DNA of 64,000 nucleotides from Chitinophagaceae bacterium T5-Br10_B2g13 (GCA_001564065.1 LKNA01000005.1:20426-84425), one strand, 5' to 3'. Shown: positions 53,535 through 62,255, numbered from the stretch's first letter. A program made the numbers and translations. The notes: generated by a model not told the origin, from the letters alone.

Positions 53535-53749
53535 TCTCCTCTCTGAGAGGCTGTGAGAAATTAAAAATTCAAGCATTTAAAACACTCCTTTTATTTGGCC
53601 ACGAAGTCACGAGGACCCGAAGAAGCACAAAGGGTATCATGTTGATATCGTTATACTTCGTGTACCTTCGTAGCTTTGTGTCTTTGTGGTAAAATTTAAT
53701 GGTCATTATCATTGATTAAGTATTTTTCCACAGCCTCTCAGAGAGGAGA
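53535..53749. repeat. MITE-like element with perfect 20-bp terminal inverted repeats
   Basis: CTCCTCTCTGAGAGGCTGTG at 53536-53555 and its exact reverse complement at 53729-53748 enclose about 210 bp. Inside, a second imperfect inverted pair (GGCCACGAAGTCACGAGG... at about 53597-53637 and its complement-like partner at 53654-53696) makes a nested hairpin. No coding capacity is visible. The element fills most of the gap 53369-53760. Confidence 0.75.
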
Positions 53750-53760
53750 TTAATCATCAA

Positions 53761-54513
53761 TCAACCTAAAACCTCATCTACCGAAACGCCTCTCCAATCT
53801 GCGATTTGAGCTGCAATACTTCTCCTTACATCTTCAACAAGCTTCAGTGCATCCTCTTTTTCCATCCCTGCTGTAGATACCGGGTCCAGCACTTTCATTC
53901 GTACATAAACGTCCGGCAAAAATACCCAGCTCTTTTTAGGAAGGCAATCCTGGGTGCCGTCAAGGGCGATTGGTAAAATAGGCTTCTGTTCGCGAATGGC
54001 CAGATCAAATGCACCAATTGCAAATCGGTTCACCTTTCCGGTTCTGGATCGGGTACCCTCAGGAAAAAAGATGACAGATATATTTTTATCCAGGTAGTAT
54101 TTACACTGTTTAAAAACACCAATCCGTTTATTTGAAGAGGATCGGTCAACCGAAATATCACCCGACATTTTCATCATCCAACCGGCAATCGGCAATCCAA
54201 ACAGCTCTTTTTTAGCAATCCATTTCATCTCCCACGGCAGATTCGAGATCACGGGAATATCCGCATTAGAGAGATGGTTGCTCACCATCACATAGGGATT
54301 GCGGTCATCTATGGTTTCTCCTCCCTCAATCTCTACGTTCCAGGTAGGGTTCACTTTAGAGATGAGATAACCCAGCTTTCTGAACCACTTTCCTGTTCGG
54401 TACCGGACCGGGTTTCGATCAAAAATTCTGATCAGCGCCAACAGCGGCAGCCAAAACAGAATTAACAGAATGATTCCCGTCCAGATAAACAGAGATTTTA
54501 TTCGCTGCATCAT
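53761..54513 (-). CDS. plsC: 1-acyl-sn-glycerol-3-phosphate acyltransferase family protein
   Basis: The 250-residue protein has the acyltransferase motif NHLSNAD (HxxxxD, near 80-86) and FFPEGTRSRTGKVNRFAIGAF near 150-170, with an N-terminal membrane helix (WTGIILLILFWLPLLALIRIF near 11-31). It adds the second acyl chain in phosphatidic acid synthesis; lysophospholipid reacylation is an alternative. It lies 15 bp downstream of the DEAD-box helicase gene on the same strand. Confidence 0.88.
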   Translation of the reverse strand: MMQRIKSLFIWTGIILLILFWLPLLALIRIFDRNPVRYRTGKWFRKLGYLISKVNPTWNVEIEGGETIDDRNPYVMVSNHLSNADIPVISNLPWEMKWIAKKELFGLPIAGWMMKMSGDISVDRSSSNKRIGVFKQCKYYLDKNISVIFFPEGTRSRTGKVNRFAIGAFDLAIREQKPILPIALDGTQDCLPKKSWVFLPDVYVRMKVLDPVSTAGMEKEDALKLVEDVRRSIAAQIADWRGVSVDEVLG

Positions 54514-54528
54514 AACCGGTAACCATTG

Positions 54529-56163
54529 TTAAAACTTAGGAATAAAACTCTTAATTATGCCCCAAACGCCTTTGGCGGGTTTACGGGCTCGCTTATTCCG
54601 GTCAACTGCCTTCTCTACAACCGGAGGAAGTGTCACTTTCTTCAGATCTTCAACCTTCTCCTGCTTTGGAGATGGAGCTTCCTTCTCTTCCGGCTTGACC
54701 TTCTCTTTTTTAGTCTCAGATTTTGACTCTTTCTTTTGAGTCGGCTTGGATTCAGATTTTTGTCTTTTGTTTGATTTTCCTTTATCAGAAGAGTCTTGAT
54801 CCTGTTTTTTATCACTTGTCTTGTCCGGACTCTTTTGACTTTTCGACTGATCCTGATTGTCAGCTACTTTCTTGTCATCACTGCCGGATCGGCTGCCGGG
54901 ACGCTGTTTCTTAGAATCGTCAGACTTCTGGCTATTACCTTTCGATTTCTGAGACGAATCTTTCGCCTGACTTTTCTTTCCTTTATTCTGAGCTTGTTTC
55001 CCTCCTTTAAAATCCTCATCCCATGAGAATTCGGAGTCATCACCAAAGTTTTTAGGCAGATCGATATGTTTGATCGTATTCCCTTTAATGCGCTCAATAT
55101 CGCGGAATTTTTTACTGTCGCGTCGGGTCACAAACGTAATGGCAATACCGGATTTATCATAACGTCCGGTTCGGCCTATACGGTGAATGTAGTCGTCTGT
55201 ATTGTTCGGTACATCATAGTTCATGATAATCGACACCTCTTTAATGTCGATACCGCGGGCCAGTACGTCTGTTGCCACAATTACAGGAACTTGTCCGTTT
55301 TTAAAGGCACTCAGCGCTCTATTCCGTTCATCCTGCGACCGGTCTCCATGAATACTCTCAGCTTTAATTCCCTCATCACGAAGAAGCCGGTGAAGTTCAT
55401 CCGTTCCCTTTTTCGTAGAGGTAAAAATAATACAGGAGTCCCACTTTATATTTTTAAATATCTTTTTCACTAGTGGGATTTTCTGATCACTCAACAGCGT
55501 ATAAGCTCGCTGTTCCACCTGCTTTGATGGTTTGGATCGTTCAATCTCTACCGACTCCGGATTCTTCATGATTCCGCCGGCCAGATTCTGTATCTCATTT
55601 GGCATCGTTGCAGAAAAAAGAAGTGTCTGTCGCTCTTCGGGAAGCCATGAAATTATCTTTCTGATATCCGGCAGAAATCCCATATCCAGCATGCGATCAG
55701 CCTCATCCAGAATAAAATACTCTACATTCGAAAAGTCGATGTTGATCACCTTGTTCTGATCCATCAAACGGCCCGGAGTAGCAACAATAATATCAACACC
55801 TGCCTTGATTGCATTTACCTGCTGCGCAAAATCACTTCCGCCAATTACTGTGGCCGAAGTCAGTCCGGTGTGATAGCCGATGGCAAAAATCTCCTCGTCA
55901 ATCTGTTTGGCAAGTTCTCGTGTAGGACTTAAAATCAGCGCCTTCACTCCGTCACGCTTATCATTGTTCTTTAGAATTTGATCCATAATCGGGATTACAA
56001 ACGCACCCGTTTTACCGGTACCCGTTTGGGCCGTCGCAATTAGATCTTTTCCGGAAGTAACAATTGGAATAGCTTTCTCTTGAACAGGTGTTGTATCGGT
56101 AAATTGAACATCCCGCAAGCCGGCGAGCAGTGAATCAGAAAGGTTTAAATCAGTAAACTTCAA
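54529..56163 (-). CDS. DEAD-box RNA helicase with charged C-terminal tail
   Basis: The 544-residue protein unwinds RNA structures using ATP. It has Walker A TAQTGTGKTG near 43-52, the Q motif (FTDLNLSDSLLAGLRDVQFTDTTPVQEKAIP at the N-terminus), DEADRMLD near 151, SAT near 182 and HRIGRTGRYDKSG near 325. Residues about 375-544 form a lysine-, serine- and glutamate-rich tail (KGKKSQAKDSSQKSKGNSQ and so on), likely for RNA binding or localisation. Such tails are frequent in RhlE/CsdA-like helicases. It is upstream of the acyltransferase gene on the same strand. Confidence 0.93.
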   Translation of the reverse strand: MKFTDLNLSDSLLAGLRDVQFTDTTPVQEKAIPIVTSGKDLIATAQTGTGKTGAFVIPIMDQILKNNDKRDGVKALILSPTRELAKQIDEEIFAIGYHTGLTSATVIGGSDFAQQVNAIKAGVDIIVATPGRLMDQNKVINIDFSNVEYFILDEADRMLDMGFLPDIRKIISWLPEERQTLLFSATMPNEIQNLAGGIMKNPESVEIERSKPSKQVEQRAYTLLSDQKIPLVKKIFKNIKWDSCIIFTSTKKGTDELHRLLRDEGIKAESIHGDRSQDERNRALSAFKNGQVPVIVATDVLARGIDIKEVSIIMNYDVPNNTDDYIHRIGRTGRYDKSGIAITFVTRRDSKKFRDIERIKGNTIKHIDLPKNFGDDSEFSWDEDFKGGKQAQNKGKKSQAKDSSQKSKGNSQKSDDSKKQRPGSRSGSDDKKVADNQDQSKSQKSPDKTSDKKQDQDSSDKGKSNKRQKSESKPTQKKESKSETKKEKVKPEEKEAPSPKQEKVEDLKKVTLPPVVEKAVDRNKRARKPAKGVWGIIKSFIPKF

Positions 56164-56401
56164 ATGTCAGTCTTTATTTTAAAAATCGTTGATGGTTTTT
56201 CATCTAAGCCTTTAATATAACAAAAGCATTTGACAGTTAAGAGTGGAAAAGAAGTACGGTATTAGGTATGCGGTATAGGGTTTACGGAATACGTTGCTAT
56301 CGGCAATTATTTGAAATTTTATACATCATCCAATTCTCAATTCATCATTCAAAATTCAACTGATATTTACTTACCTCTCTTGAATATTTAATTCAAATGT
56401 A

Positions 56402-56414
56402 ATACATTATGTAT
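56402..56414 (+). promoter_or_regulatory. Candidate operator upstream of the toxin-antitoxin genes
   Basis: ATACATtATGTAT is a perfect 6-bp-arm palindrome centred 30 bp before the antitoxin start. Ribbon-helix-helix antitoxins bind such short palindromes in their own promoter, usually with further repeats. The rest of the gap 56164-56437 is AT-rich and shows only the TACGGT-type repeat at about 56254-56294. Confidence 0.4.
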
Positions 56415-56437
56415 GACTTCGAAATAATTTTAGAACA

Positions 56438-56686
56438 ATGAAATCCGTAAGATTACCAAAAGAACTAGAAGAAGAACTAGATGCCCTCTCCTCTTCCTCC
56501 AATAAGTCTCACTCCCATATCATCCGTGAGGCACTGGTAGAGTATATTGCAAAAGAGAAAAGATCACAGAATCCTTTCGAAGCAGGAAAAGATCTTTTTG
56601 GCAAACGAGGAAGCGGCGATACAGATCGATCCGTTACATACAAATCGAGAATAAAAGAGAAGATCCGTGAAAAACAGTCTGATTGA
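56438..56686 (+). CDS. Ribbon-helix-helix antitoxin (CopG/VapB type)
   Basis: The 82-residue protein begins MKSVRLPKELEEELDALSSSSNKSHSHIIREALVEYIAKEKR, the strand-helix-helix pattern of RHH DNA-binding proteins. The C-terminal half is basic and glycine-rich and would bind the toxin. It overlaps the PIN-domain toxin gene by 20 bp, the usual arrangement in which the antitoxin comes first and represses the promoter. Confidence 0.85.
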   Translation: MKSVRLPKELEEELDALSSSSNKSHSHIIREALVEYIAKEKRSQNPFEAGKDLFGKRGSGDTDRSVTYKSRIKEKIREKQSD

Positions 56687-57077
56687 TGCCGGCCCCATCA
56701 TTGCACTTTTCGACAACAGCGATCAACACCACAATAAGGTCCTGACGTTTCTAAAAGAGTATCGAGGGCGTCTCACTACCACTTGGCCTGTTCTCACTGA
56801 AGTCTGCTACATGCTCGATTTCAACAGAAATACTCAGCTCGACTTTCTTGACTGGATTATTGCCGGAGGTTTAGATATTTACAATATCCAAAAATGGCAA
56901 ATTGGAGGGATCAAGGATTGGTTCTCCCGTTATTCCGACCTGCCGGCTGATCTTGCCGACTGCACACTAATGGAAGTAGCAGAATCAGAGAGCATAGATT
57001 CCATCATTACCCTTGATAGGGATTTTTCTGTATATAAGCTGAATAGTGGGAAGTATTTAAAGAATCTGATTGGTTGA
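56667..57077 (+). CDS. PIN-domain toxin (VapC type)
   Basis: The 136-residue protein starts at GTG 56667 inside the antitoxin gene. PIN-domain acidic residues are present: DAGPIIALFD (D near 7), TWPVLTEVCYML (E near 45), LADCTLMEVAE (D near 95) and SIITLDRDFSVYK (D near 116-118). VapC-type toxins cleave specific tRNAs or rRNA in vivo. The adjacent RHH gene is the expected antitoxin. The whole pair is flanked by similar TACGGT-rich stretches (56254-56294 and 57083-57117). Confidence 0.87.
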   Translation: MKNSLIDAGPIIALFDNSDQHHNKVLTFLKEYRGRLTTTWPVLTEVCYMLDFNRNTQLDFLDWIIAGGLDIYNIQKWQIGGIKDWFSRYSDLPADLADCTLMEVAESESIDSIITLDRDFSVYKLNSGKYLKNLIG

Positions 57078-57630
57078 GAAGTGTACGGTTTTCGTTATAT
57101 GGTATACGGTAAACGTCGTGCAACGGGTCGCCTGAACCGCTTGGGATTCCGGCCATAAATGACCGGTGTCGTATGTATAAACCCATAAATGGGTTTAAAA
57201 TCTCTTCCTTTGAATAGATGTAACCTATGCCCCAAAACATGTGGAACAGAGGGATATGATTGGAAATCTGGATTAATTAGAGGCGGTCGTTCTCAGGATT
57301 TATTTTGTGGGCCGTCCCGAAGGGACTTTCATTTTGTTTATTTTCTAACCACCCTCCAATGAATTGGTGGGCTATAATATTCATTATGGCTACGCCATTC
57401 TACCAGTTCAACAAATGGTCACTATCTCCAATAAAAGTCAAACTAATTCAGGGATCGACTCAGATTAAATATTTATTATTCAAAAATACTATACATCTGC
57501 AACTCAAATTTTTAAACATAAAAACCACAACGAACACAAAGCAGTTCTCGAATTACAGATCACTGTTTCATCGGAACAAACTCAGCATCCGCTGCGGTTT
57601 TTTGTTCCCCTCTTGATAACTATTTCAAAA
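57078..57630. repeat. 553-bp gap made of small palindromes, no gene
   Basis: The gap holds at least four small palindromes: CCGGCCAT-aa-ATGACCGG (57149-57166), AAACCCAT-aa-ATGGGTTT (57179-57196), GTCCC-gaa-GGGAC (about 57313-57325) and CCACCCTCCAAT-ga-ATTGGTGGG (about 57349-57371). The TACGGT-rich stretch after the toxin gene (57083-57117) is similar to one before the antitoxin. These resemble degenerate REP-type repeats. Open frames here are short and translate the repeats. Confidence 0.5.
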
Positions 57631-59997
57631 TCATTTAATCAATACCATTGATCTTGTTCGCACGAAATCAGATGTTTGAAGTCTATAGAAATAGATACCG
57701 CTGGAGAATCCATCCGCATTAAACGTGATGTCATACTCTCCGGGCTGCTGATGTTGATCCAGAATGGTCGCTACTTTCCGACCCACCGAATTGTAAACAT
57801 CAATTTTAACATCACTGGCAGACGAGAGATGGTACTGGATGGTTGTTGACGGATTGAATGGATTGGGGTAGTTGGGAAGCAGCTCCGTTCTCTCCGGCAA
57901 CACGTTACCCGGTTCCGTTATAGAATCCGATTCATCGAAAGTCAGATAGATCTCATCCGTAGCAAATATCTCTCTGCCCGAAACAACAGAAACGTTTTCC
58001 AACACGATTTCAGGCGCTGTGTTCCAGTCGCTTACAGCTCTAACTGTCAGTTTGATCAGCGATTCTCCGGTTGTTGGCTGAGTATACCCACGGTGCGCAA
58101 TCGCTGCAGATAGTCCCGATGGGTCTTCCTGGATAAACTCGATCAGCCTATTGTTTTCGGACCACTCTTCACCCCACGACCCCACTTCTACAGATTGAAG
58201 CTGCCAATCCGAATTGGCTATACCGTTAATTCCAATTCTGAATGAGAGTCCGGAAAGCTCTATCTCATCATCAGCCTGTAGAAAGATTTCTAACTCCTCG
58301 CCCAATGTTAAATCCTTAGCCCGGATGGAAGATAGCGCGATGATCGATGGCTGCTTTGCACCTGCGCGGGTTTCACCCCAATTCAGACCAATAGGCAAGA
58401 GGTCATTCTGATTGACAATCCCATCACCGTTGGCATCAGCGTAGGTAGCTTCTGTCGGCATCCAGGCTTCCACAGCCCTCTCCTCCCAGCTTCTGAAACT
58501 ATAGACCGGCTCGGGCCCCTGAGATCCCCAATAGACCGATAGCGGAAGAACATCATCTATATTCACCTGTCCGTCATTGTTGGTATCCCCCGGCCAGACT
58601 TCAATACGCTCGGCATCAGGATTGATACCGGTAATCAGAATATCATCGATTCTGTTTGAGCCGGCACCTGAAATTTCCGGATCTCCATCAACTCGGATGT
58701 CTGAAGTCTGAAGCCATCTGATAAAAAGTTCCGATTGATCATTGACAAATGACGGCAACGGAATCTGATCAACAAAAGCATCGTTAAAATTTCCAGTAAT
58801 GATGATTGGCGGTCCGACATCTGTCCAACTATTATTATCTAAGCTCACCTGTATTTGGAAATCTCTTGGTCCGCTATCTGATCCTGACTGTTTTGAGGAG
58901 AGTCGAATCGACTCCAGGTTTTCGGTTGATAAAGTAACAAGCCAGTATTTCGGATTATCAACATCGAAATCAGTCCAGCCGGTAGCACTTGCCGCTCTTC
59001 CTGAAGCTCCTGCCGCATAGGTTGGGTCATTCGCTCCTATCGTTTCAATGCTAGCACCATCATTCTGAGGAATGGATGACGATGGCAAGAGCGTTTCATT
59101 ATCAAAATCCCAGGTCACAAGCGTATACCTAAATGGAGGCTGTTCTGAAATTGTGAACTCTGCAGATGGATTCTCCGGCTCAGACCAGAATCCGCCAACA
59201 CCGCCATATTTATAACCGGGCTGTGAATCCAGTTCACCGCGCGTTGCCACATAGTAAGTGCCCAGCGGCCGCTGAAATGCGATCTCTTGTTCATAAATGA
59301 AATATCCGTCACTCTCTTCGCTGAACTCCATCAATTCCCAGACTGATTCACTCCAGGATGACGGATCCGTGTTGTTTTCATTCACCCCAATCCACATGGT
59401 TACCCTGCTGCTGTTGGAGGCATCCTGAGAAACACCATTCGCATAGATTTCTGAGGTAGCGAAATATTGGTTCCCTTCCGCAACTTCAATTACGGCCGGC
59501 GTGGTTAAAGCGAGTGAGGAAATATCCTCCTGAACATTGAATGAAGCTTCGCTCATCGGCTCGGCAATGATCTCCTCATCTGAAGAGTTGTAAAAACTCT
59601 GATTGAGGAAGGTAAACGTAAATGGGCCGACATCTGTCTTCTCTTTAACCGTAAACGTAAGCTTCATTAAGTCTCCCGAAGAGGCACTGCTTAAAGGTGA
59701 TGTCCTGGAAACAGAAGCTCCCAGCAGGCCATCTGATGAGAGTTCTGCAATGCTAATTCCTCCGGCTGTTAAACCTGCATTCTCAATACTTAAATATTCA
59801 AGAACATCTGAATCGAACTCAATCTCAACGGCAAAGAAAAAGGCATCCACTTCATCAACGACAGATATGGTTAACGTAACCTCATCTCCGGGCAACAGTT
59901 CAGCATTTGAAAGAGTTGTCTGAATTTCTACCGACTGAGAAAAGACCTGAAGTGGCAGAAACATTAAAACACAGATTAGTAATCCTAGTTTTCTCAT
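57631..59997 (-). CDS. Secreted cohesin-dockerin protein with type IX secretion sorting domain
   Basis: The 788-residue protein starts with a signal peptide (MRKLGLLICVLMFLPLQVFSQS). Residues about 22-155 match a cohesin domain (VTLTISVVDEVDAFFFAVEIEFDSDVLEYLSIENAGL). A beta-sandwich with discoidin-like style follows (about 285-465). Two dockerin calcium loops are clear: DTNNDGQVNIDD and DANGDGIVNQND (about 470-545). A second cohesin-like segment (about 555-690) precedes the C-terminal T9SS type A sorting domain with PNYPNPFNPST near 712. Export by the type IX secretion system to the cell surface is expected. Cohesin and dockerin in one chain is unusual outside cellulosomes. Confidence 0.82.
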   Translation of the reverse strand: MRKLGLLICVLMFLPLQVFSQSVEIQTTLSNAELLPGDEVTLTISVVDEVDAFFFAVEIEFDSDVLEYLSIENAGLTAGGISIAELSSDGLLGASVSRTSPLSSASSGDLMKLTFTVKEKTDVGPFTFTFLNQSFYNSSDEEIIAEPMSEASFNVQEDISSLALTTPAVIEVAEGNQYFATSEIYANGVSQDASNSSRVTMWIGVNENNTDPSSWSESVWELMEFSEESDGYFIYEQEIAFQRPLGTYYVATRGELDSQPGYKYGGVGGFWSEPENPSAEFTISEQPPFRYTLVTWDFDNETLLPSSSIPQNDGASIETIGANDPTYAAGASGRAASATGWTDFDVDNPKYWLVTLSTENLESIRLSSKQSGSDSGPRDFQIQVSLDNNSWTDVGPPIIITGNFNDAFVDQIPLPSFVNDQSELFIRWLQTSDIRVDGDPEISGAGSNRIDDILITGINPDAERIEVWPGDTNNDGQVNIDDVLPLSVYWGSQGPEPVYSFRSWEERAVEAWMPTEATYADANGDGIVNQNDLLPIGLNWGETRAGAKQPSIIALSSIRAKDLTLGEELEIFLQADDEIELSGLSFRIGINGIANSDWQLQSVEVGSWGEEWSENNRLIEFIQEDPSGLSAAIAHRGYTQPTTGESLIKLTVRAVSDWNTAPEIVLENVSVVSGREIFATDEIYLTFDESDSITEPGNVLPERTELLPNYPNPFNPSTTIQYHLSSASDVKIDVYNSVGRKVATILDQHQQPGEYDITFNADGFSSGIYFYRLQTSDFVRTRSMVLIK

Positions 59998-60410
59998 ATT
60001 ATCCCCCTGTTTTAGTTTAGATCAAAAAGCCTCTTTTTGGACTTTCTGAACTCTTGATTTGCAATAATATTTAAGGGAATAATTACATTATTTTCAACTA
60101 TATGAGCCGAAAATTATATTTTTATAAAAATCTGTAAGGGGTTTCATTTGTTTGTTTCTTACAGTAATGAAATCATTTTCGGTAAATACATTTAGATACA
60201 CATCTATAACATTTTTATCCCGAAGTGTTTAACGCAAAGCAAAATGCGTCATTTGGAGTGCTGTTAGGGAGCATTAGTGACTGAACGGAATCGAGAAGCC
60301 CCTGCTAAACTCTACAAAGTTCTCGACTTCTCTCACTTCACGTTGTTTTGTTAGTTGCGCTCGAACTGACGAAAGTTATTTGTTTACCCACACCTCAAGG
60401 CAATACGTCA
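59998..60410. other. Non-coding gap between the T9SS protein gene and the IS110 element
   Basis: This 413-bp stretch has no gene. Its left part must hold the promoter of the T9SS-cargo gene; none can be picked out reliably. At 60247-60371 it holds a copy of the palindromic repeat (separate entry), followed by 35 bp and the start of another repeat (TACGTCACTTCGAGC, 60404-60418), which is where the IS110 element begins. Confidence 0.5.
60247..60371. repeat. Palindromic repeat, copy A
   Basis: Family plan: CGTCACTTCGAGC ... TCGAGAAGC ... GTTCTCGAC ... GCTCGAACTGACG, about 110-125 bp, with outer and inner arms inverted. Copy A reads CGTCATTTGGAGTG ... ATCGAGAAGCC ... GTTCTCGACTTCTC ... GCTCGAACTGACG. 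Other copies in the window are at 61988, 62145, 63698 and a partial one at 63877. Confidence 0.75.
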
Positions 60411-60424
60411 CTTCGAGCCACTAA

Positions 60425-60676
60425 TTTTGCCCAAAAAGCGGGCAACACTATTGAGTAGGTGACAGAAAACTCCTACAATCCGTTCATAAACAAGCAGCTC
60501 ACCCTTGCACGTAGTAGACCTTCCATTAGTGTTTCCATACCTGTGTTCGAGCCTTACTCTGCACCTCGAGTCTGTTTCTTTGGTGGTCCTTTTGGAACCC
60601 CGTCTGGTAGTTTTTTATCGACTCTCGGTGCAGGCCTGGGTGAGTCTGCTCATTTATTAACCTTACTGGTATATCC
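60425..60676 (+). ncRNA. Candidate bridge RNA region of the IS110 element
   Basis: IS110-group elements encode a bridge RNA in the left non-coding end that specifies donor and target. This stretch has a 5' hairpin TTGCCC-aaaaagc-GGGCAA (60427-60445) and a longer interaction between TGCACC-tc-GAG (60560-60570) and CTC-GGTGCA (60624-60632), with ACTC/GAGT closing further out (about 60556 and 60642). The 5' hairpin recurs in the relic at 49100-49118. The RNA itself, its ends and its loops have not been shown; this is inference from family knowledge plus visible stems. Confidence 0.45.
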
Positions 60677-61984
60677 ATGAAACTAACACAAATCCGTGAA
60701 AATACCGCCGGTATCGATATTGGAAGTGAGCATATTTTTATCGGTTTGGACGATGATTCGGTGCACCAATTTGGCACCTTTACCTGCGAGTTTCGAGCCG
60801 CCATTGAGCTTCTTAAAACCCACCATGTTCAAAGCATTGCGATGGAATCGACCGGTGTGTACGGGGTCATCCTTCATGAAATGCTCCAGCAGGCGGGCTT
60901 TGAAGTTTGGCTGGTTAATCCCGCCCACATTCGTTATGTGCCTGGCCGCAAAACGGATGTATCTGATTGCCAGTGGCTTCAGCAGCTTCACAGCTACGGA
61001 CTACTGGCCAATAGTTTTCTCCCCGATCCGGCCATTAAGGCCTTGCGGGCGTACCTGCGCCTGCGCGAACGCTACATCAGCGAATCGGCCAAGGCTGTTC
61101 TGCACATGCAAAAGGCTCTGACGATGATGAATATCCGTCTGCACCAGGTCATTTCCCAGATTCATGGGGCCAGCGGCATGCGGGTACTGAAGGCGATCCT
61201 GGCCGGCGAGCGCGATCCTCACCAATTGGTCGCCTTGTGTGATCGGCGAATTCAAGCCAACAAACACGACCAGGTGGTTGCCTCTCTGGAGGGGCACTAC
61301 CGCCCGGAATATCTCTATGAGCTGGCCGATGCGATCGATTGCTATGAGTTCTTTCAATGCAAATTAAACGAGTGTGATCGGCAGATCGATAAAGAGATCA
61401 GCCAGCTGGCTGAGAAACAACCGGTTCCAGAAGAATACGGAAAAGCCAAGCCGATACGCCATCACACACCAGCCATAGACCAGCTTCACCAAAAAGTGGT
61501 GCGAGCGGCCGGCGGGGTCAACGTGAACGAGCTTCCCGGCCTTACCGATTATTCAGCACTTCGCCTGATCGGAGAAATCGGGGTGGATCTGGCCCCGTTT
61601 CCAAGCGAAGGTCATTTTACCAACTGGCTGAAACTGGCACCAGGCAAGAAACAGTCCGGCAAGTCTATCCGAAAGCACAAATACAAATCCGCCCCGCGGG
61701 CCGCCGAGATATTTAAGCAAGCCGCTCAAAGCCTGCTGGAAAGTAAAAACCATGCCCTTGGTGCCTTTGGCCGGCGTATACGGGCACGACGCGGCCCAGG
61801 TATAGCAATTAAAGCCGTAGCACGAAAATTGGCCATTCTTTATTACCGGGCGATGACGCAAGGAATGGCATACGTTGAACAAGGGGTTGAAGCCTATGAA
61901 AAACAGTATCAAGAGCGACGGTTACACAACCTGCACAAACAGGCAAGGCGTTTGGGATTCACCTTAGTAGAACTCAACGAATAA
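60677..61984 (+). CDS. IS110-family transposase (bridge-RNA-type DEDD recombinase)
   Basis: The 435-residue protein has the N-terminal RuvC-like DEDD domain: D14 in GIDIGS, E57 in AMESTGVYG, D94 and D97 in KTDVSDCQWL. The C-terminal Tnp domain follows from about residue 270, with LTDYSALRLIGEIGVDLAPFPS near 295 and the serine block LAPGKKQSGKS near 330. In this family the DEDD site and the Tnp serine act together in strand exchange guided by an RNA. No frameshift or stop disrupts it, so the element may be active. Confidence 0.93.
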   Translation: MKLTQIRENTAGIDIGSEHIFIGLDDDSVHQFGTFTCEFRAAIELLKTHHVQSIAMESTGVYGVILHEMLQQAGFEVWLVNPAHIRYVPGRKTDVSDCQWLQQLHSYGLLANSFLPDPAIKALRAYLRLRERYISESAKAVLHMQKALTMMNIRLHQVISQIHGASGMRVLKAILAGERDPHQLVALCDRRIQANKHDQVVASLEGHYRPEYLYELADAIDCYEFFQCKLNECDRQIDKEISQLAEKQPVPEEYGKAKPIRHHTPAIDQLHQKVVRAAGGVNVNELPGLTDYSALRLIGEIGVDLAPFPSEGHFTNWLKLAPGKKQSGKSIRKHKYKSAPRAAEIFKQAAQSLLESKNHALGAFGRRIRARRGPGIAIKAVARKLAILYYRAMTQGMAYVEQGVEAYEKQYQERRLHNLHKQARRLGFTLVELNE

Positions 61985-61987
61985 ATC

Positions 61988-62114
61988 TGTCACTGGTAGT
62001 GAAGAGTATGTAGCACAAGCGTAATGAACGAAATCGAGAAGCCTCTGCCCAATACCAACGAGTTCTCGACTTCTCTCACTTCACGTTGTTTTGTTCGTTG
62101 GGTTCGAACCGACG
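61988..62114. repeat. Palindromic repeat, copy B (right flank of IS110)
   Basis: The sequence reads TGTCACTGGTAGTG ... AATCGAGAAGCC ... GTTCTCGACTTC ... GGTTCGAACCGACG. It aligns with copy A over its length and directly follows the IS110 right end, so the element was inserted at or just before its GTCAC edge. Confidence 0.65.
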
Positions 62115-62144
62115 TTTTAGTATTTAAGCTAAACAAATTTGATA

Positions 62145-62255
62145 CGTCACTTCGAGCGCAATGAAGGTGAACGCAGTGAACTGCAATGTAGTCGAGAAGC
62201 ACATGCCCAACAATACAAAGTTCTCGACGCCGCTTGCGCTCTGCTCGAACTGACG
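62145..62255. repeat. Palindromic repeat, copy C
   Basis: This is the best-conserved copy: CGTCACTTCGAGCGCAATG ... GTAGTCGAGAAGC ... GTTCTCGACG ... GCTCGAACTGACG. It ends 6 bp before the wecB stop codon on the minus strand, so it lies in the wecB 3' untranslated region and could act as a terminator-like structure. Confidence 0.75.

Larger units (their letters stand above)
60411..61992 (+). mobile_element. Complete IS110-family insertion sequence
   Basis: The 1,582-bp element carries one transposase gene, a 266-bp non-coding left end and an 8-bp right end. GTCACT occurs at both edges (60407-60412 and 61989-61994), and the core CT matches the dinucleotide used by IS621. No target duplication or terminal inverted repeats of the usual kind are expected in this family, and none are seen. 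GTGACAG (60459-60465) and CTGTCAC (61987-61993) are an inverted pair near the ends. The right flank continues as a copy of the palindromic repeat. The exact boundaries are inferred, as alternative cores within CGTCACTTCGAGC cannot be excluded. Confidence 0.7.

Noticed and set aside
57305..57616. 103-residue plus-strand frame after the toxin gene
   Set aside because: It translates palindromic repeats and low-complexity sequence; no start context or family.
62100..62114. tRNA T-arm-like GGTTCGAACC
   Set aside because: It is the outer arm of palindromic repeat copy B; no acceptor or anticodon stems surround it.
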